A DNA stretch of 64,000 bases from Caenimonas aquaedulcis (lineage in GTDB: Bacteria > Pseudomonadota > Gammaproteobacteria > Burkholderiales > Burkholderiaceae_C), in NCBI RefSeq assembly GCF_015831345.1, contig NZ_JADWYS010000001.1:4430618-4494617 (forward strand), written 5' to 3'. Made by a program: the position numbers and the translations under genes. Numbering within the stretch: the stretch's first letter is position 1; each line of letters starts with the position of its first letter. Below are positions 25,277 through 33,749 of this stretch, in pieces. Below the pieces are notes generated by a model that was not told the origin of the DNA, made no database searches, and was given only the letters and a program-made list of their open reading frames with translations.

Positions 25277-26110
25277 TCAGATCATCTCGAGCGGCGTCGC
25301 GCGCTTGGGCGGCGGGAACAGCGCGTCGAGTTCTTCCAGCTGCGCGGTCGTCAGTGGATGTTCGATGGCGAGCGCGTTCTCCTCGAGCCGTCGGCGGCTG
25401 CCGGTCTTGGGGATGGCGATCACGCCGTCCCGGGCGAGCAACCACGCGATGGCCGCTTGCGCCGGGGTCATGCCATGGCGCTGCCCAAACTCCACGAGCC
25501 CGCGCCGCCGCACCAGCCGTCCTTCGTCCAGCGGCGAGTAAGCCATCACGGGGATGCGGCGTTCGCGCAGCCACGGCAGCAGGTCCCATTCGACGCCGCG
25601 CCGCGCGAGGTTGTAGAGCACCTGGTCCGTTTGCACCGCGGCGCCGCCGGGCAGCGCGTGCAGCTCGCCCATGAGCGAAAGGTCGACATTGCTCACGCCC
25701 CAGTGGCGGATCTTGCCGGCGCGCCGCAGGGCCTCGAAGGCCTCCACCGTTTCCGCGAGCGGCACGTTGCCCGGCCAATGCAGCAGGTACAGGTCGATCG
25801 CGTCGACGCGCAGGCGCCTCAGGCTGTCGTCGCAGGAGCGCTGCATCGCGCGGCGCGACGCGTTGTGCGGGTAGACCTTGCTGACGAGGAACACCTCGTC
25901 GCGCCGCCCGTCGATCGCCTCGCCCACCAGAGCCTCCGAACGCCCGTCCCCATACATCTCGGCGGTATCGATGAGCGTGAGGCCCAGGTCGATGCCGCGC
26001 CGCAGGCATTCGATTTCCTCGCGCCGCCGGGCCGGGTCGTCGCCGATGCGCCAGGTGCCCTGTCCAAGGGCCGCGACGGATTCGCCGCAGGGGAGGGTGA
26101 GGTGTTTCAT
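25277..26110 (-). CDS. Aldo/keto reductase
   Basis: This 277-residue cytosolic TIM-barrel NAD(P)H oxidoreductase reduces aldehydes or ketones. The catalytic tetrad is visible: Asp48 and Tyr53 (LIDTAEMYG), Lys78 (VSKVY) and His111 (LLHWPG). The C-terminal cofactor site IPKTGSRRRLEEN is also present. Sequence and length match the DkgA/YeaE-like group. It converges on the hybrid kinase. The physiological substrate is not indicated. Confidence 0.92.
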   Translation of the reverse strand: MKHLTLPCGESVAALGQGTWRIGDDPARRREEIECLRRGIDLGLTLIDTAEMYGDGRSEALVGEAIDGRRDEVFLVSKVYPHNASRRAMQRSCDDSLRRLRVDAIDLYLLHWPGNVPLAETVEAFEALRRAGKIRHWGVSNVDLSLMGELHALPGGAAVQTDQVLYNLARRGVEWDLLPWLRERRIPVMAYSPLDEGRLVRRRGLVEFGQRHGMTPAQAAIAWLLARDGVIAIPKTGSRRRLEENALAIEHPLTTAQLEELDALFPPPKRATPLEMI

Positions 26111-26152
26111 GCCGCCAGTATCGCGCGCACCGCGCGGCCGGGCAGCGCAGCA

Positions 26153-26827
26153 TCAGGCGGCGAAGTGCCTCCAGTTCCCTTCCGAGATCACCTCCGCCTT
26201 CCCCTCCACCACCTGGATGGCCGTCTGGTCGTCGATGGCGTAGGACGGGTTGCCCAGCCCTGCGGCCCAGCGCTCGGCGCTCGCCATGGAGTTCCCCGGC
26301 GAGCCGGGCATGTCCAGGTGCGGGAAGATGGAAAAGCCCACGATGCCCAGGCCCTTGTCGTCGCCGGTGATCGGCGGCTTCATCTCGACGAAGTCTTCCC
26401 CCACGCGCGGGGTCATCGCCATGCTGCCGGCGCTGAGGCCCATCCACACCTTGTCGCGCAGCGCGGGCAGCATGGCGGCCAGGCCCGACTCGCGCAGCCA
26501 GTGCGCGAGGTAGACGGCGTCGCCGCCATTGGCCAGCAGCACGTCGGCGTCGCGCACCCAAGCGGTCCACCGGTCCCGGGGGATCGAGGGCAGCGCCGTC
26601 AGCTCGAGCAGGCCCACGGACTTCCAGCCGAGCTCCACCATCGGGCAGCGCGGCTCCTGCCCGCTGACGAAGCGGAAAGCCGCCGCCGGGCTCACGTGGG
26701 GATGGCCGTACCCGGCCGTGGGGATGCACAGCGCATGGCATTCGGCGATGGGCTTGCCGAGCAGCGCGACGAGGGCGCGGCGGATGCTCTCGTTCTTCAC
26801 GCCCGCGGAGGTCAGCAGCAGTTTCAT
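26153..26827 (-). CDS. Peptidase E-like (S51) serine peptidase
   Basis: This 224-residue cytosolic protein has a class I amidotransferase-like fold. The catalytic Ser132 sits in GLSAGS, with NGGDAVYLAHW (about 100-110) and a later histidine in FPHLDMPG. Canonical peptidase E cleaves Asp-X dipeptides. Conservation here supports family membership, but substrate choice is inferred. The ATG at 26827 is preferred over the upstream open frame because it begins the conserved KLLLTSAGV strand. It is divergent from the TonB receptor gene. Confidence 0.82.
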   Translation of the reverse strand: MKLLLTSAGVKNESIRRALVALLGKPIAECHALCIPTAGYGHPHVSPAAAFRFVSGQEPRCPMVELGWKSVGLLELTALPSIPRDRWTAWVRDADVLLANGGDAVYLAHWLRESGLAAMLPALRDKVWMGLSAGSMAMTPRVGEDFVEMKPPITGDDKGLGIVGFSIFPHLDMPGSPGNSMASAERWAAGLGNPSYAIDDQTAIQVVEGKAEVISEGNWRHFAA

Positions 26828-26943
26828 GGGTTCCTTCTGGTGGATATCGACGCGCCGGGTGTCCACGCCGTACCACACGACGAACGAGGGCGCCGGTATT
26901 CGACACGTCCAGCGTAGGACAAGGCCCACATCCCGCCCGGCCC

Positions 26944-26965
26944 GCGTCACATTCGGTGGTGACGC
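26944..26965. promoter_or_regulatory. GCGTCAC-N8-GTGACGC palindrome before the TonB receptor gene
   Basis: Exact 7-bp inverted arms lie around an 8-base spacer, 15 bases before the receptor ATG, in the 153-bp divergent promoter with the peptidase E gene. It does not look like a Fur box. It is a candidate repressor site or leader hairpin. Confidence 0.4.
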
Positions 26966-26980
26966 CGTTAACATGCGCGG

Positions 26981-28897
26981 ATGAGGCATCGAACCAAGGT
27001 ACTGCGCGCCACAGTCATCATGCTGGCTCACGCCGCCGTGCTGCAGGCGCACGCCGCGCCCGGGGACCTGGCGTTAGCCCAACAGCTGGCCGACCTGAGC
27101 CTCGAGGAGCTGGGCAACCTGGAGGTGACTTCGGTGTCGGGACGGGCCGAGAACCTGCAACGCGCCGCCGCCTCCATTTTCGTCATCACCGCGCAGGACA
27201 TCAGGCGCTCCGGCGCGACCTCGCTTCCCGGGGCCCTGCGCCTCGCGCCGAACCTGCAGGTCGCGCAGACCAGCGCGGGGCAATGGGCCATCAGCGCCCG
27301 CGGCTTCCAGGACCTCATCGCGAACAAGCTGCTCGTCCTGATCGACGGCCGGACCATCTATTCAGCGCTCTTTGCTGGCGTGTTCTGGGATGCGAACGAC
27401 GTGGTGCTGGAGGATGTCGAGCGCATCGAGGTCATTAGCGGCCCCGGCGGCACCATCTGGGGCGCCAACGCCGTGAACGGGGTCATCAATGTCGTCACCC
27501 GCAGGTCCACGGACACGCAGGGGACGCTGCTCTCGGTGACCCGGTCGGGCCAGGGCGGCCGCGAAGTGGCGCGATGGGGCACCGCCCTGGGCGAGTCGGG
27601 CCACCTGCGCATCTACGGCCTGGCCGTGGACCGGGGAAATACCAGGCTGCCGAGCGGTATTGCCTTGGCCGACGCGAGCAGCCGCAACCAGGTCGGCTTC
27701 AGGGGGGATTGGGGGTGGGGCCCTTCGACGCTGACAGTCCAGGGCGACGCGTACAGGGGTGGCGATACGCCGGCAAATTCGCTGGCGCCGCTCATCCACG
27801 GCGGCAACCTCCAGGCGCGGTGGCGCAGCACCTTCGCCGACGGCTCAGCGTATACGGTGCAAGCCATCCACGACGTGGCGAATCGCGACGACGTGGACCT
27901 CTTCATCAATCGCGTCGCCACCACGGATCTGCAATTCAGCCATGAAGCCAAGGTGCCGGTGGGCCAGCTGCTGTGGGGCGCGGGATATCGAAGCGCCCGG
28001 GACACCAGTGCGCCGACCGCACTCGTGCTGTTCAACCCCGTCGAACGCAAGCTCGCGTGGACCAACGTGTTCGCCCAGTACCAGTGGCCCCTGGCCCGGC
28101 AGCTGCAGTTGACGGCGGGCCTCAAGCTCGAGCGCAACAGCTATACGGGCGTCGAACAACTGCCCAGCCTGCGCCTCGCGTGGGAACACTCCGAAACCGC
28201 CACGACGTGGGCGGCCGCCTCGCGGGCGGTGCGAGCGCCCGCGCGAATCGACCGGGACTTCTATTTCCCCGGCGCCGCGCCCTTCGTCATCGCCGGTGGC
28301 CCCAACTTCCAGTCGGAAGTTGCCAATGTCTACGAGCTGGGGCATCGCGCCCAGCCCAGCAAGAACCTGCAATGGTCGGGCACGCTCTTTCGCGACGAGT
28401 ACAAGGGCCTGCGCAGCGGCTTGCCCGGCCAGCCGCTGCCCAACACCGTGGAGAATCTCGTGCAGGGCCACATCCACGGCCTCGAAGCCTGGGGGGCCTG
28501 GCAGGCGACCCCGACCTGGCGGCTGGCCGGCGGTTTCCTGGCGATGCAGAAGCGGCTTCACTATTGCTGCGGGATCAGCCCGGCCACGACGGACTTCCCG
28601 GGCCTGGGCGTGGACGCGAGCACGCAGTGGTCGCTGCGTTCGAGCCACGATTTCGGCCACCAGGTCGAGCTGGACCTGATGGTCCGCCGGGTGGGTGCGC
28701 TCTCCGGCACGGTGCCGTCGTACATCTCGCTGGACGCACAGCTTGCCCGGCAGGTCAGCCCGCAGCTGCGGGTCGCCCTGATCGCGCGCAACCTGTTCAA
28801 CCCGCGCCATGTGGAGTACCTCAGCACCGGCTCGGGCGGCGCCCCGGACAGCCAGTTCGGGCGGCGCTGGATGCTGCAGGCCCGCTGGGACCTCTAG
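26981..28897 (+). CDS. TonB-dependent outer-membrane receptor
   Basis: This 638-residue protein has a signal peptide (1-26) and the subfamily N-terminal motif LADLSLEELGNLEVTSVSGR. A plug domain follows (FVITAQDIRRSGATSLPGAL, IDGRTIYS, EVISGPGGTIWGANAVNGVI). A beta-barrel ends in a terminal aromatic-rich strand (MLQARWDL), as needed for BAM insertion. It imports a substrate with TonB energy. The SLEEL-type group is varied, and no siderophore or cobalamin genes adjoin, so the ligand is unknown. A palindrome sits just upstream of the start. Confidence 0.92.
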   Translation: MRHRTKVLRATVIMLAHAAVLQAHAAPGDLALAQQLADLSLEELGNLEVTSVSGRAENLQRAAASIFVITAQDIRRSGATSLPGALRLAPNLQVAQTSAGQWAISARGFQDLIANKLLVLIDGRTIYSALFAGVFWDANDVVLEDVERIEVISGPGGTIWGANAVNGVINVVTRRSTDTQGTLLSVTRSGQGGREVARWGTALGESGHLRIYGLAVDRGNTRLPSGIALADASSRNQVGFRGDWGWGPSTLTVQGDAYRGGDTPANSLAPLIHGGNLQARWRSTFADGSAYTVQAIHDVANRDDVDLFINRVATTDLQFSHEAKVPVGQLLWGAGYRSARDTSAPTALVLFNPVERKLAWTNVFAQYQWPLARQLQLTAGLKLERNSYTGVEQLPSLRLAWEHSETATTWAAASRAVRAPARIDRDFYFPGAAPFVIAGGPNFQSEVANVYELGHRAQPSKNLQWSGTLFRDEYKGLRSGLPGQPLPNTVENLVQGHIHGLEAWGAWQATPTWRLAGGFLAMQKRLHYCCGISPATTDFPGLGVDASTQWSLRSSHDFGHQVELDLMVRRVGALSGTVPSYISLDAQLARQVSPQLRVALIARNLFNPRHVEYLSTGSGGAPDSQFGRRWMLQARWDL

Positions 28898-28912
28898 CTG
28901 CGCGCCACGCCT

Positions 28913-28933
28913 GAGCCTCAAGCGGGGAGGCTC
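28913..28933 (+). terminator. Hairpin after the TonB receptor gene
   Basis: A 7-bp stem (gagcctc / gaggctc) with a 7-nt loop begins 16 bases after the stop. Only a weak T-rich stretch follows (cattctt), so termination may be partial. Confidence 0.4.
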
Positions 28934-29053
28934 GGCGGAGCATTCTTGAAACTTCCTACGCGCCTGTGCAGCCTGTCCCACACGCCCGTCACCTTCGCCG
29001 TCCTAGATTGGTCCTCCGCACTGCCACCGGTGCACACCCAATCAAAGGACCCC

Positions 29054-29578
29054 ATGAAACAACAGCCCGCCTACGAAGACGCGATCGACCTCCTGGACGC
29101 CGACCACAAGCTCGTCAAGAAACTGTTCATCGACTTCGGCGCGCTGGTCGAGGACGACGCGCCGCCCCAGTTCAAGCAGCTGGTCGCCGCGAAAATCTGC
29201 CGCGAGCTCACGATCCACGCGCAGGTCGAGGAAGAGATCTTCTATCCCGCCGTGCGCGAAGCGATCGGCGACGAAGCCCTGATGGACGAAGCCGAAGCCG
29301 AGCACGCGCAGGCCAAGGAGCTGATCGCGAAGATCGAAGGCATGGAAGCGGACGACGAGGGCTTCGACGACGCCGTCAAGTCGCTCGGCGAGATGATCGA
29401 CGAACACGTGCACGAGGAGCGCGAGCAGATTTTCCTCAAGGCGAAATACGCGGACCTCGACCTGCGCGGCATGGTGCCCGACCTGGTGGCGCGCAAGAAG
29501 GCCTTGCAGCCGGGCAAGCCCGCGCCCTCCAGGGCGAAGAAAACGACCCGTGCTTCCGCGAAGAAGGAGCACGCATGA
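29054..29578 (+). CDS. Hemerythrin domain protein
   Basis: This 174-residue cytosolic protein has a hemerythrin HHE fold. The iron-ligand histidines and carboxylates are visible in DADHKLVKKLF, HAQVEEEIFYPAV, AEHAQAKELI and EHVHEEREQIF. The C-terminal 25 residues are Lys/Ala-rich and probably unstructured. Such proteins bind a di-iron centre and are linked to oxygen, NO or iron handling. The ATG at 29054 follows a clear ribosome site (aaagga). Its TGA overlaps the next ATG (ATGA), so it is coupled to the formaldehyde dehydrogenase gene. Confidence 0.9.
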   Translation: MKQQPAYEDAIDLLDADHKLVKKLFIDFGALVEDDAPPQFKQLVAAKICRELTIHAQVEEEIFYPAVREAIGDEALMDEAEAEHAQAKELIAKIEGMEADDEGFDDAVKSLGEMIDEHVHEEREQIFLKAKYADLDLRGMVPDLVARKKALQPGKPAPSRAKKTTRASAKKEHA

Positions 29579-30714
29579 GAGCCCTCGTCTACAACGGCCC
29601 GCGCCAGGTGGTCGTCAAGAACATGCCGGACGCGAAGATCGAGCGCGCCACGGACGTGCTGGTGCGCATCACCAGCACCAACATCTGCGGCTCCGACCTG
29701 CACATGTACGAAGGGCGCACGTCGATGCAGCCGGGCCGCATCCTCGGCCACGAGAACCTGGGCGAGGTGATCGAGATCGGCGGCGCGGTGGACCGCGTGA
29801 AGGTGGGCGACCGCGTGTGCCTGCCCTTCAACATCGGCTGCGGCTTCTGCGAGAACTGCGAGAAGGGCCTGAGCGGCTTCTGCCTCACCTGCAATCCCGG
29901 CAACGCGGGCGCCGCGTACGGCTTCGCGGACATGGGCCCGTATGCGGGCGGGCAGGCGGAACTGCTGCGGGTGCCCTATGGCGACTACAACTGCCTGGTC
30001 CTGCCGCGCGGGGCGGAGGAAAAGGAAAACGACTACGTCATGCTGGCGGACATCTTCCCCACGGGCTACCACGCGACCGAGCTCGCGCAGGTGCAGCCCG
30101 GCGACAACGTGGTGATCTACGGCGCCGGACCGGTGGGCCTGATGGCCGCGTATTCGTCAATGATCCGCGGCGCGGCGCTGGTGATGGTGGTCGATACGCA
30201 CAAGGACCGGCTGGCGCTGGCGGAGAAGATCGGCGCGGTCGCCATCGACGACACCGAAGGCGGCGGCATCGAGCGCGTGATGGAGCTCACCGGCGGCAAG
30301 GGCGCGGACAAGGGCTGTGAGTGCGTGGGCTACCAGTGCTGCAACATGCATCGCGAGGAGGTGCCCAACCTCACCATGAACAACCTCGTCGCGACCGTGA
30401 AGGCCACCGGCCGCATCGGCGTGGTGGGCGTCTTCGTGCCCGAGGACCCGAACGCGGACAACAAGCTGGAAAAGCGCGGGCAGATGGCCTTCGACTTCGG
30501 GCAGTTCTGGTTCAAGGGCCAGAAGATCGGCACGGGCCAGGCGAACGTGAAGGCCTACAACCGCTTCCTCAGCCGCCTCATCGAGAAGGACAAGGTCAAG
30601 CCTTCCTGGATCGTCTCGCACGAGCTGCCGCTCGAGCAGGCGCCCGAGGCCTACCAGAAATTCGACGAACGGCGCAAGGGATGGACCAAGGTGGTACTCA
30701 AGCCGGGCAAATGA
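29575..30714 (+). CDS. fdhA: Glutathione-independent formaldehyde dehydrogenase (zinc MDR)
   Basis: This 379-residue zinc alcohol-dehydrogenase-fold enzyme oxidises formaldehyde with NAD+ without a glutathione adduct. The catalytic zinc ligand region is CGSDLH (Cys38) with GHE (His59, Glu60). The structural zinc site is Cys89, Cys92, Cys95 and Cys103. The Rossmann motif GAGPVGLMAA follows near residue 172. The sequence GYQCCNMHREEVPN and the long insert near the C-terminus match this subgroup. A dismutase activity is known for the family. It overlaps the hemerythrin and DUF6328 genes by 4 bases each, suggesting a stress or C1-detoxification operon. Confidence 0.9.
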   Translation: MRALVYNGPRQVVVKNMPDAKIERATDVLVRITSTNICGSDLHMYEGRTSMQPGRILGHENLGEVIEIGGAVDRVKVGDRVCLPFNIGCGFCENCEKGLSGFCLTCNPGNAGAAYGFADMGPYAGGQAELLRVPYGDYNCLVLPRGAEEKENDYVMLADIFPTGYHATELAQVQPGDNVVIYGAGPVGLMAAYSSMIRGAALVMVVDTHKDRLALAEKIGAVAIDDTEGGGIERVMELTGGKGADKGCECVGYQCCNMHREEVPNLTMNNLVATVKATGRIGVVGVFVPEDPNADNKLEKRGQMAFDFGQFWFKGQKIGTGQANVKAYNRFLSRLIEKDKVKPSWIVSHELPLEQAPEAYQKFDERRKGWTKVVLKPGK

Positions 30715-31169
30715 GCGAAGACGTTCCGTTGAAGGATGCCCTGGGCTTTGCACTCGACGAGGCCCGGATGATCCTCCCGGGCGTCCAGGCGCTCTTCGGC
30801 TTCCAGCTCATCGCCGTTTTCAACCAGCGCTTCGAGGAAGTGCTGGACGCGCCGGGCCGCGCGCTCTTTCTCGCCGCGCTCGTGTCGATCGCCGTGTCGT
30901 GCGCGCTGCTCATGGCGCCCGCCGCCTATCACCGGCAGGTCGAACGCGGGCGCGTGTCGCGCCACCTGCTCGAACTCGCCTCGCGCTTCATCGCCTGGGC
31001 CCTGTACGCGTTGATGGTGGCGATCGCCTTCGACGTCTACCTCGTGGCGCAGGTCGTCACCGGCTCGCCGTCGGTCGCGCTCGCGCTGGCCGCTCTGTGC
31101 CTCGCGCTGTGCCTGGGCCTCTGGTATGTGCTGCCCTGGGCCAGGGCGCGTGCGCTCTCGCGCGGCTGA
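30711..31169 (+). CDS. DUF6328-like membrane protein
   Basis: This 152-residue protein has four hydrophobic segments and a start (SEDVPLKDALGFALDEARMILPGVQALFGFQL) typical of DUF6328 proteins. Function is unknown. The ATG overlaps the dehydrogenase stop (ATGA), making it the third gene of a coupled operon. That fixes the start and suggests its expression follows the other two. Confidence 0.8.
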   Translation: MSEDVPLKDALGFALDEARMILPGVQALFGFQLIAVFNQRFEEVLDAPGRALFLAALVSIAVSCALLMAPAAYHRQVERGRVSRHLLELASRFIAWALYALMVAIAFDVYLVAQVVTGSPSVALALAALCLALCLGLWYVLPWARARALSRG

Positions 31170-31265
31170 CGGGCCGGCAGCCTGTCGATTCCGGCGGTCC
31201 CCGTTCGTCGTATCGTCGGGGCCCCGGATCCGCAGGGCGCCCACGACCCCGACGCAAGGAGCACC

Positions 31266-31676
31266 ATGACCAAGAAGATCTTCATCAGCCTGCCGGTCTC
31301 CGACCTGGCGGCCTCGACCGCGTTCTACCGGGCCCTCGGCTTCGGACAGAACGCGCACTTCAGCGACGACACCTCCGCCGCCATGGAATGGAGCGAGGCG
31401 ATCCACGTCATGCTGCTCACGCACGAGAAGTGGCGCACGTTCACCCAGCGGCCGTTCCCGGCGGCGGGCACAGCCGGGCACATGCTCTCCCTGTCGATGG
31501 ACAGCCGGGAAGCGGTCGATGCGATCAATCGCGCGGCTGCTGCGCACGGCGGCAAGGCGGACGCGAACCCGCCGGAGGACCACGGCTTCATGTACTCGCG
31601 CGACATCGCCGATCCGGACGGGAACCTGTGGGCCACGTTCTGGATGGACCCGGCGGGGGTCAGTCGACCCGGGTGA
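31266..31676 (+). CDS. VOC/glyoxalase-family protein
   Basis: This 136-residue protein has two beta-alpha-beta-beta-beta modules (FISLPVSDLAASTAFYRALGF first, ADPDGNLWATFW last), as in YaeR/lactoylglutathione lyase relatives. Family members are metal-dependent lyases, dioxygenases or resistance proteins, and this one is not assigned to a reaction. The stop overlaps the stop region of the opposite VanX gene by 17 bases. Confidence 0.85.
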   Translation: MTKKIFISLPVSDLAASTAFYRALGFGQNAHFSDDTSAAMEWSEAIHVMLLTHEKWRTFTQRPFPAAGTAGHMLSLSMDSREAVDAINRAAAAHGGKADANPPEDHGFMYSRDIADPDGNLWATFWMDPAGVSRPG

Positions 31677-32259
31677 AGTGCGCCCGCACGTGCTCGCGAT
31701 CGAGCATGTCGAAGTGCCACCACTCGTTGTCGATGCCGTTGAACCCGCTGTGAAGCAAGGCATTGCGCAGCAGCAGCCGGTTCGCGTGTTGCGCCGGGGT
31801 GAGCGTGCCCTCGGCCAGGTGCCGTGCCTCCAACTTCGGGTGCGACATCGGCGTCATCTCGTCGAAGCCGCTGCCCATGTCCAGCTCGCGGCCTTGCGGG
31901 TCGAGCAGCGTCGCATCGAGCGCCATGCCGAAGGAATGGATGGATCCCCGCGCGGGATCGGCAACGTACTGGCGCAGGTCCGTGCCGTCGAGGTGGTCCC
32001 ACAGCACGACCTGCACGCGGTGAGGCCGCAACGCGTCGAGGATCAGCAGGCGGTGGCCGGGCGCCTCGCGGGCGAGCCGGGCCACCGCGCGCTCGATGCC
32101 CGCCGCGGCGAGGCGGTGCAGCCAGGCGCAGTCGAGCGTGCCGTACATGTCCCGCCCGACGAAGTTGTCGGTGCCGGCATAGCGCAGGTCCACCGCGATG
32201 CCCTCGATCGAGGACAGCCGCCTGAAGTCGGCGTGGCCGTGGATGTCCTCGCAGCGCAT
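31660..32259 (-). CDS. D-alanyl-D-alanine dipeptidase (VanX/DdpX, M15D)
   Basis: This 199-residue zinc peptidase cleaves D-Ala-D-Ala dipeptides in murein turnover. It shows the substrate-binding region RYAGTDNFVGRDMYG and the zinc motif with His and Asp in SIHSFGMALDATL. The catalytic Glu and third ligand His lie in NEWWHFD. No signal peptide is evident, so cytosolic like DdpX, where it allows D-Ala reuse. In the absence of vanH/vanA it is not a resistance cluster. The ATG overlaps the stop of the upstream protease gene by one base. Confidence 0.9.
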   Translation of the reverse strand: MRCEDIHGHADFRRLSSIEGIAVDLRYAGTDNFVGRDMYGTLDCAWLHRLAAAGIERAVARLAREAPGHRLLILDALRPHRVQVVLWDHLDGTDLRQYVADPARGSIHSFGMALDATLLDPQGRELDMGSGFDEMTPMSHPKLEARHLAEGTLTPAQHANRLLLRNALLHSGFNGIDNEWWHFDMLDREHVRAHFTRVD

Positions 32260-32774
32260 CAGGCAGGCTCCGCGGGCGCGAGCTCCTGCGCCGTGAGCCA
32301 CAGGCGCAGGTCGAATTCGAGCTGGTGGTAGTCCGGCTCCATGTGGGCGCACAGCGCGTAGAAGGCCTTGTCGTGGTCGCGCTCCTTCAGGTGCGCAAGC
32401 TCGTGCACGACGATCATCCGCAGGAAATCCGCAGGCGCCTCCCTGAACAAGGTGGCGATGCGGATTTCGCGCTTGGACTTCAGGCGGCTGCCCTGCACGC
32501 GCGACACCGTGCAGTGCGTGCCGAGCGCGTTCTTCAGGATGTGCAGCTTCGGGTCGTAGGCGACCTTGGCGATGGGCGGCGCGCTCCTCATGCGGCTGGA
32601 CTTGATCTCGTTCACGTAGTCGTAGAGCGCGCGCTCCGTGCGGATGTCGTGCATTTCGGGGTGGCGGCGCGTCACGGTCTGCAGCAGGCGGCCCGAATCG
32701 ATGAGCTCGCGCACCTGTTCCAGGAGTTCGGGCGGGTAGCCGTGCAGGTAGGGGAGGGGATGGGCTGCCGGCAT
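32259..32774 (-). CDS. YgjP-like M48-type metallopeptidase (DUF45)
   Basis: This 171-residue protein carries the zinc motif HELAHLKERDH in the C-terminal half and the family region GTHCTVSRVQGSRLKSKREIRIA before it. YgjP/WLM-like proteases are cytosolic metallopeptidases whose substrates are poorly known. The frame is open to 32828, but the ATG at 32774 removes a poorly conserved lead. It is coupled by a TGATG overlap to the VanX gene. Confidence 0.8.
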   Translation of the reverse strand: MPAAHPLPYLHGYPPELLEQVRELIDSGRLLQTVTRRHPEMHDIRTERALYDYVNEIKSSRMRSAPPIAKVAYDPKLHILKNALGTHCTVSRVQGSRLKSKREIRIATLFREAPADFLRMIVVHELAHLKERDHDKAFYALCAHMEPDYHQLEFDLRLWLTAQELAPAEPA

Positions 32775-32907
32775 GGGGGGATTTTCCCATGGGCGTTCTA
32801 TGGCTGAGTTGCCTGCGGACGGTTGCACGTGCCGCTGTCGATTTCGCTAACCTTCGTTCGTCGTCAGACACGGGCGGCATTTCGCCGCCTCATCCGTGGA
32901 GAGCCCA

Positions 32908-33267
32908 ATGAATTACATCGATGGATTCGTCGTCGCCGTCGCGACGGCCAACAAGGAAAGCTACCGGCGGCACGCCGAGACCGCCGCCAGGGTGTTCATG
33001 GAAAACGGCGCATTGCAGGTCGTCGAATGCTGGGGCGACGAGGTGCCCGAGGGCAAGCTCACGTCCTTCCCGATGGCGGTGCAGCGCAAGCCGGACGAGA
33101 CCGTGGTGTTCTCGTGGATCACATGGCCGTCGAAGGCGGTGCACGAAGCCGGGATGAACAAGGCCATGGAAGACCCGCGCCTGAAGAACATGGACATGCC
33201 GTTCGACGGCAAGCGCATGATCTACGGCGGCTTCCAGGTGATCGTCGATACAGGAGCGAAAGCATGA
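32908..33267 (+). CDS. DUF1428 family protein
   Basis: This 119-residue protein has the typical DUF1428 start (MNYIDGFVVAVATANKESY) and core (VECWGDEVPEGKLTSFPMAV, then DMPFDGKRMIYGGF). This is a ferredoxin-like dimeric alpha-beta barrel fold of unknown function. The ATG at 32908 is preferred over one four codons upstream. The stop overlaps the start of the next VOC gene (ATGA), a pairing also common in other proteobacteria. Confidence 0.9.
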   Translation: MNYIDGFVVAVATANKESYRRHAETAARVFMENGALQVVECWGDEVPEGKLTSFPMAVQRKPDETVVFSWITWPSKAVHEAGMNKAMEDPRLKNMDMPFDGKRMIYGGFQVIVDTGAKA

Positions 33268-33743
33268 CCCCCAAGAACACCATCTGCCTCTGGTACGACC
33301 GCGACGCCGAAGAGGCCGCGAATTTCTATGCCAGGACTTTCCCCGACAGCAAAGTCCGCGCCGTCCACCGCGCGCCGGGCGACTATCCCTCCGGCAAGAA
33401 AGGCGACGTGCTGACGGTCGAATTCACGGTTGCCGGCATTCCTTGCCTGGGACTCAACGGCGGTCCGGCGTTCAAGCACAGCGAGGCGTTCTCGTTCCAG
33501 GTCGCGACCGACGATCAAGCGGAGACCGACCGCCTGTGGAACGCCATCATCGGCAACGGCGGCGAGGCCAGCCAATGCGGCTGGTGCAAGGACAAATGGG
33601 GACTGTCGTGGCAGATCACGCCGCGCGCGCTGACCGACGCCATCACCGATCCGGACCCTGCGGCTGCGAAGCGCGCCTTCGAAGCGATGATGGAGATGGG
33701 CAAGATCGACATCGCGAAGATCGAGAAGGCGCGCAAGGGCTGA
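33264..33743 (+). CDS. PhnB-like VOC family protein
   Basis: This 159-residue protein has the pattern of 3-demethylubiquinone-9 3-methyltransferase-like/PhnB VOC proteins. Markers are ICLWYDRDAEEAANFYARTFPDS, FTVAGIPCLGLNGGP and GWCKDKWGLSWQITPRAL. The methyltransferase name in databases is historical, and no methyl transfer is shown for this fold. It is translationally coupled to the DUF1428 gene. Confidence 0.88.
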   Translation: MTPKNTICLWYDRDAEEAANFYARTFPDSKVRAVHRAPGDYPSGKKGDVLTVEFTVAGIPCLGLNGGPAFKHSEAFSFQVATDDQAETDRLWNAIIGNGGEASQCGWCKDKWGLSWQITPRALTDAITDPDPAAAKRAFEAMMEMGKIDIAKIEKARKG

Positions 33744-33749
33744 GGATGC

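Noticed and set aside
22920..26906. 1328-codon minus-strand frame
   Set aside because: It threads through antisense and shadow regions of four genes. Only its last 87 codons (22920-23183) look like a real small gene.
31660..32259. vanHAX-type glycopeptide resistance locus
   Set aside because: Only a VanX-like dipeptidase is present, without VanH or VanA ligase partners. DdpX-type murein recycling fits better.
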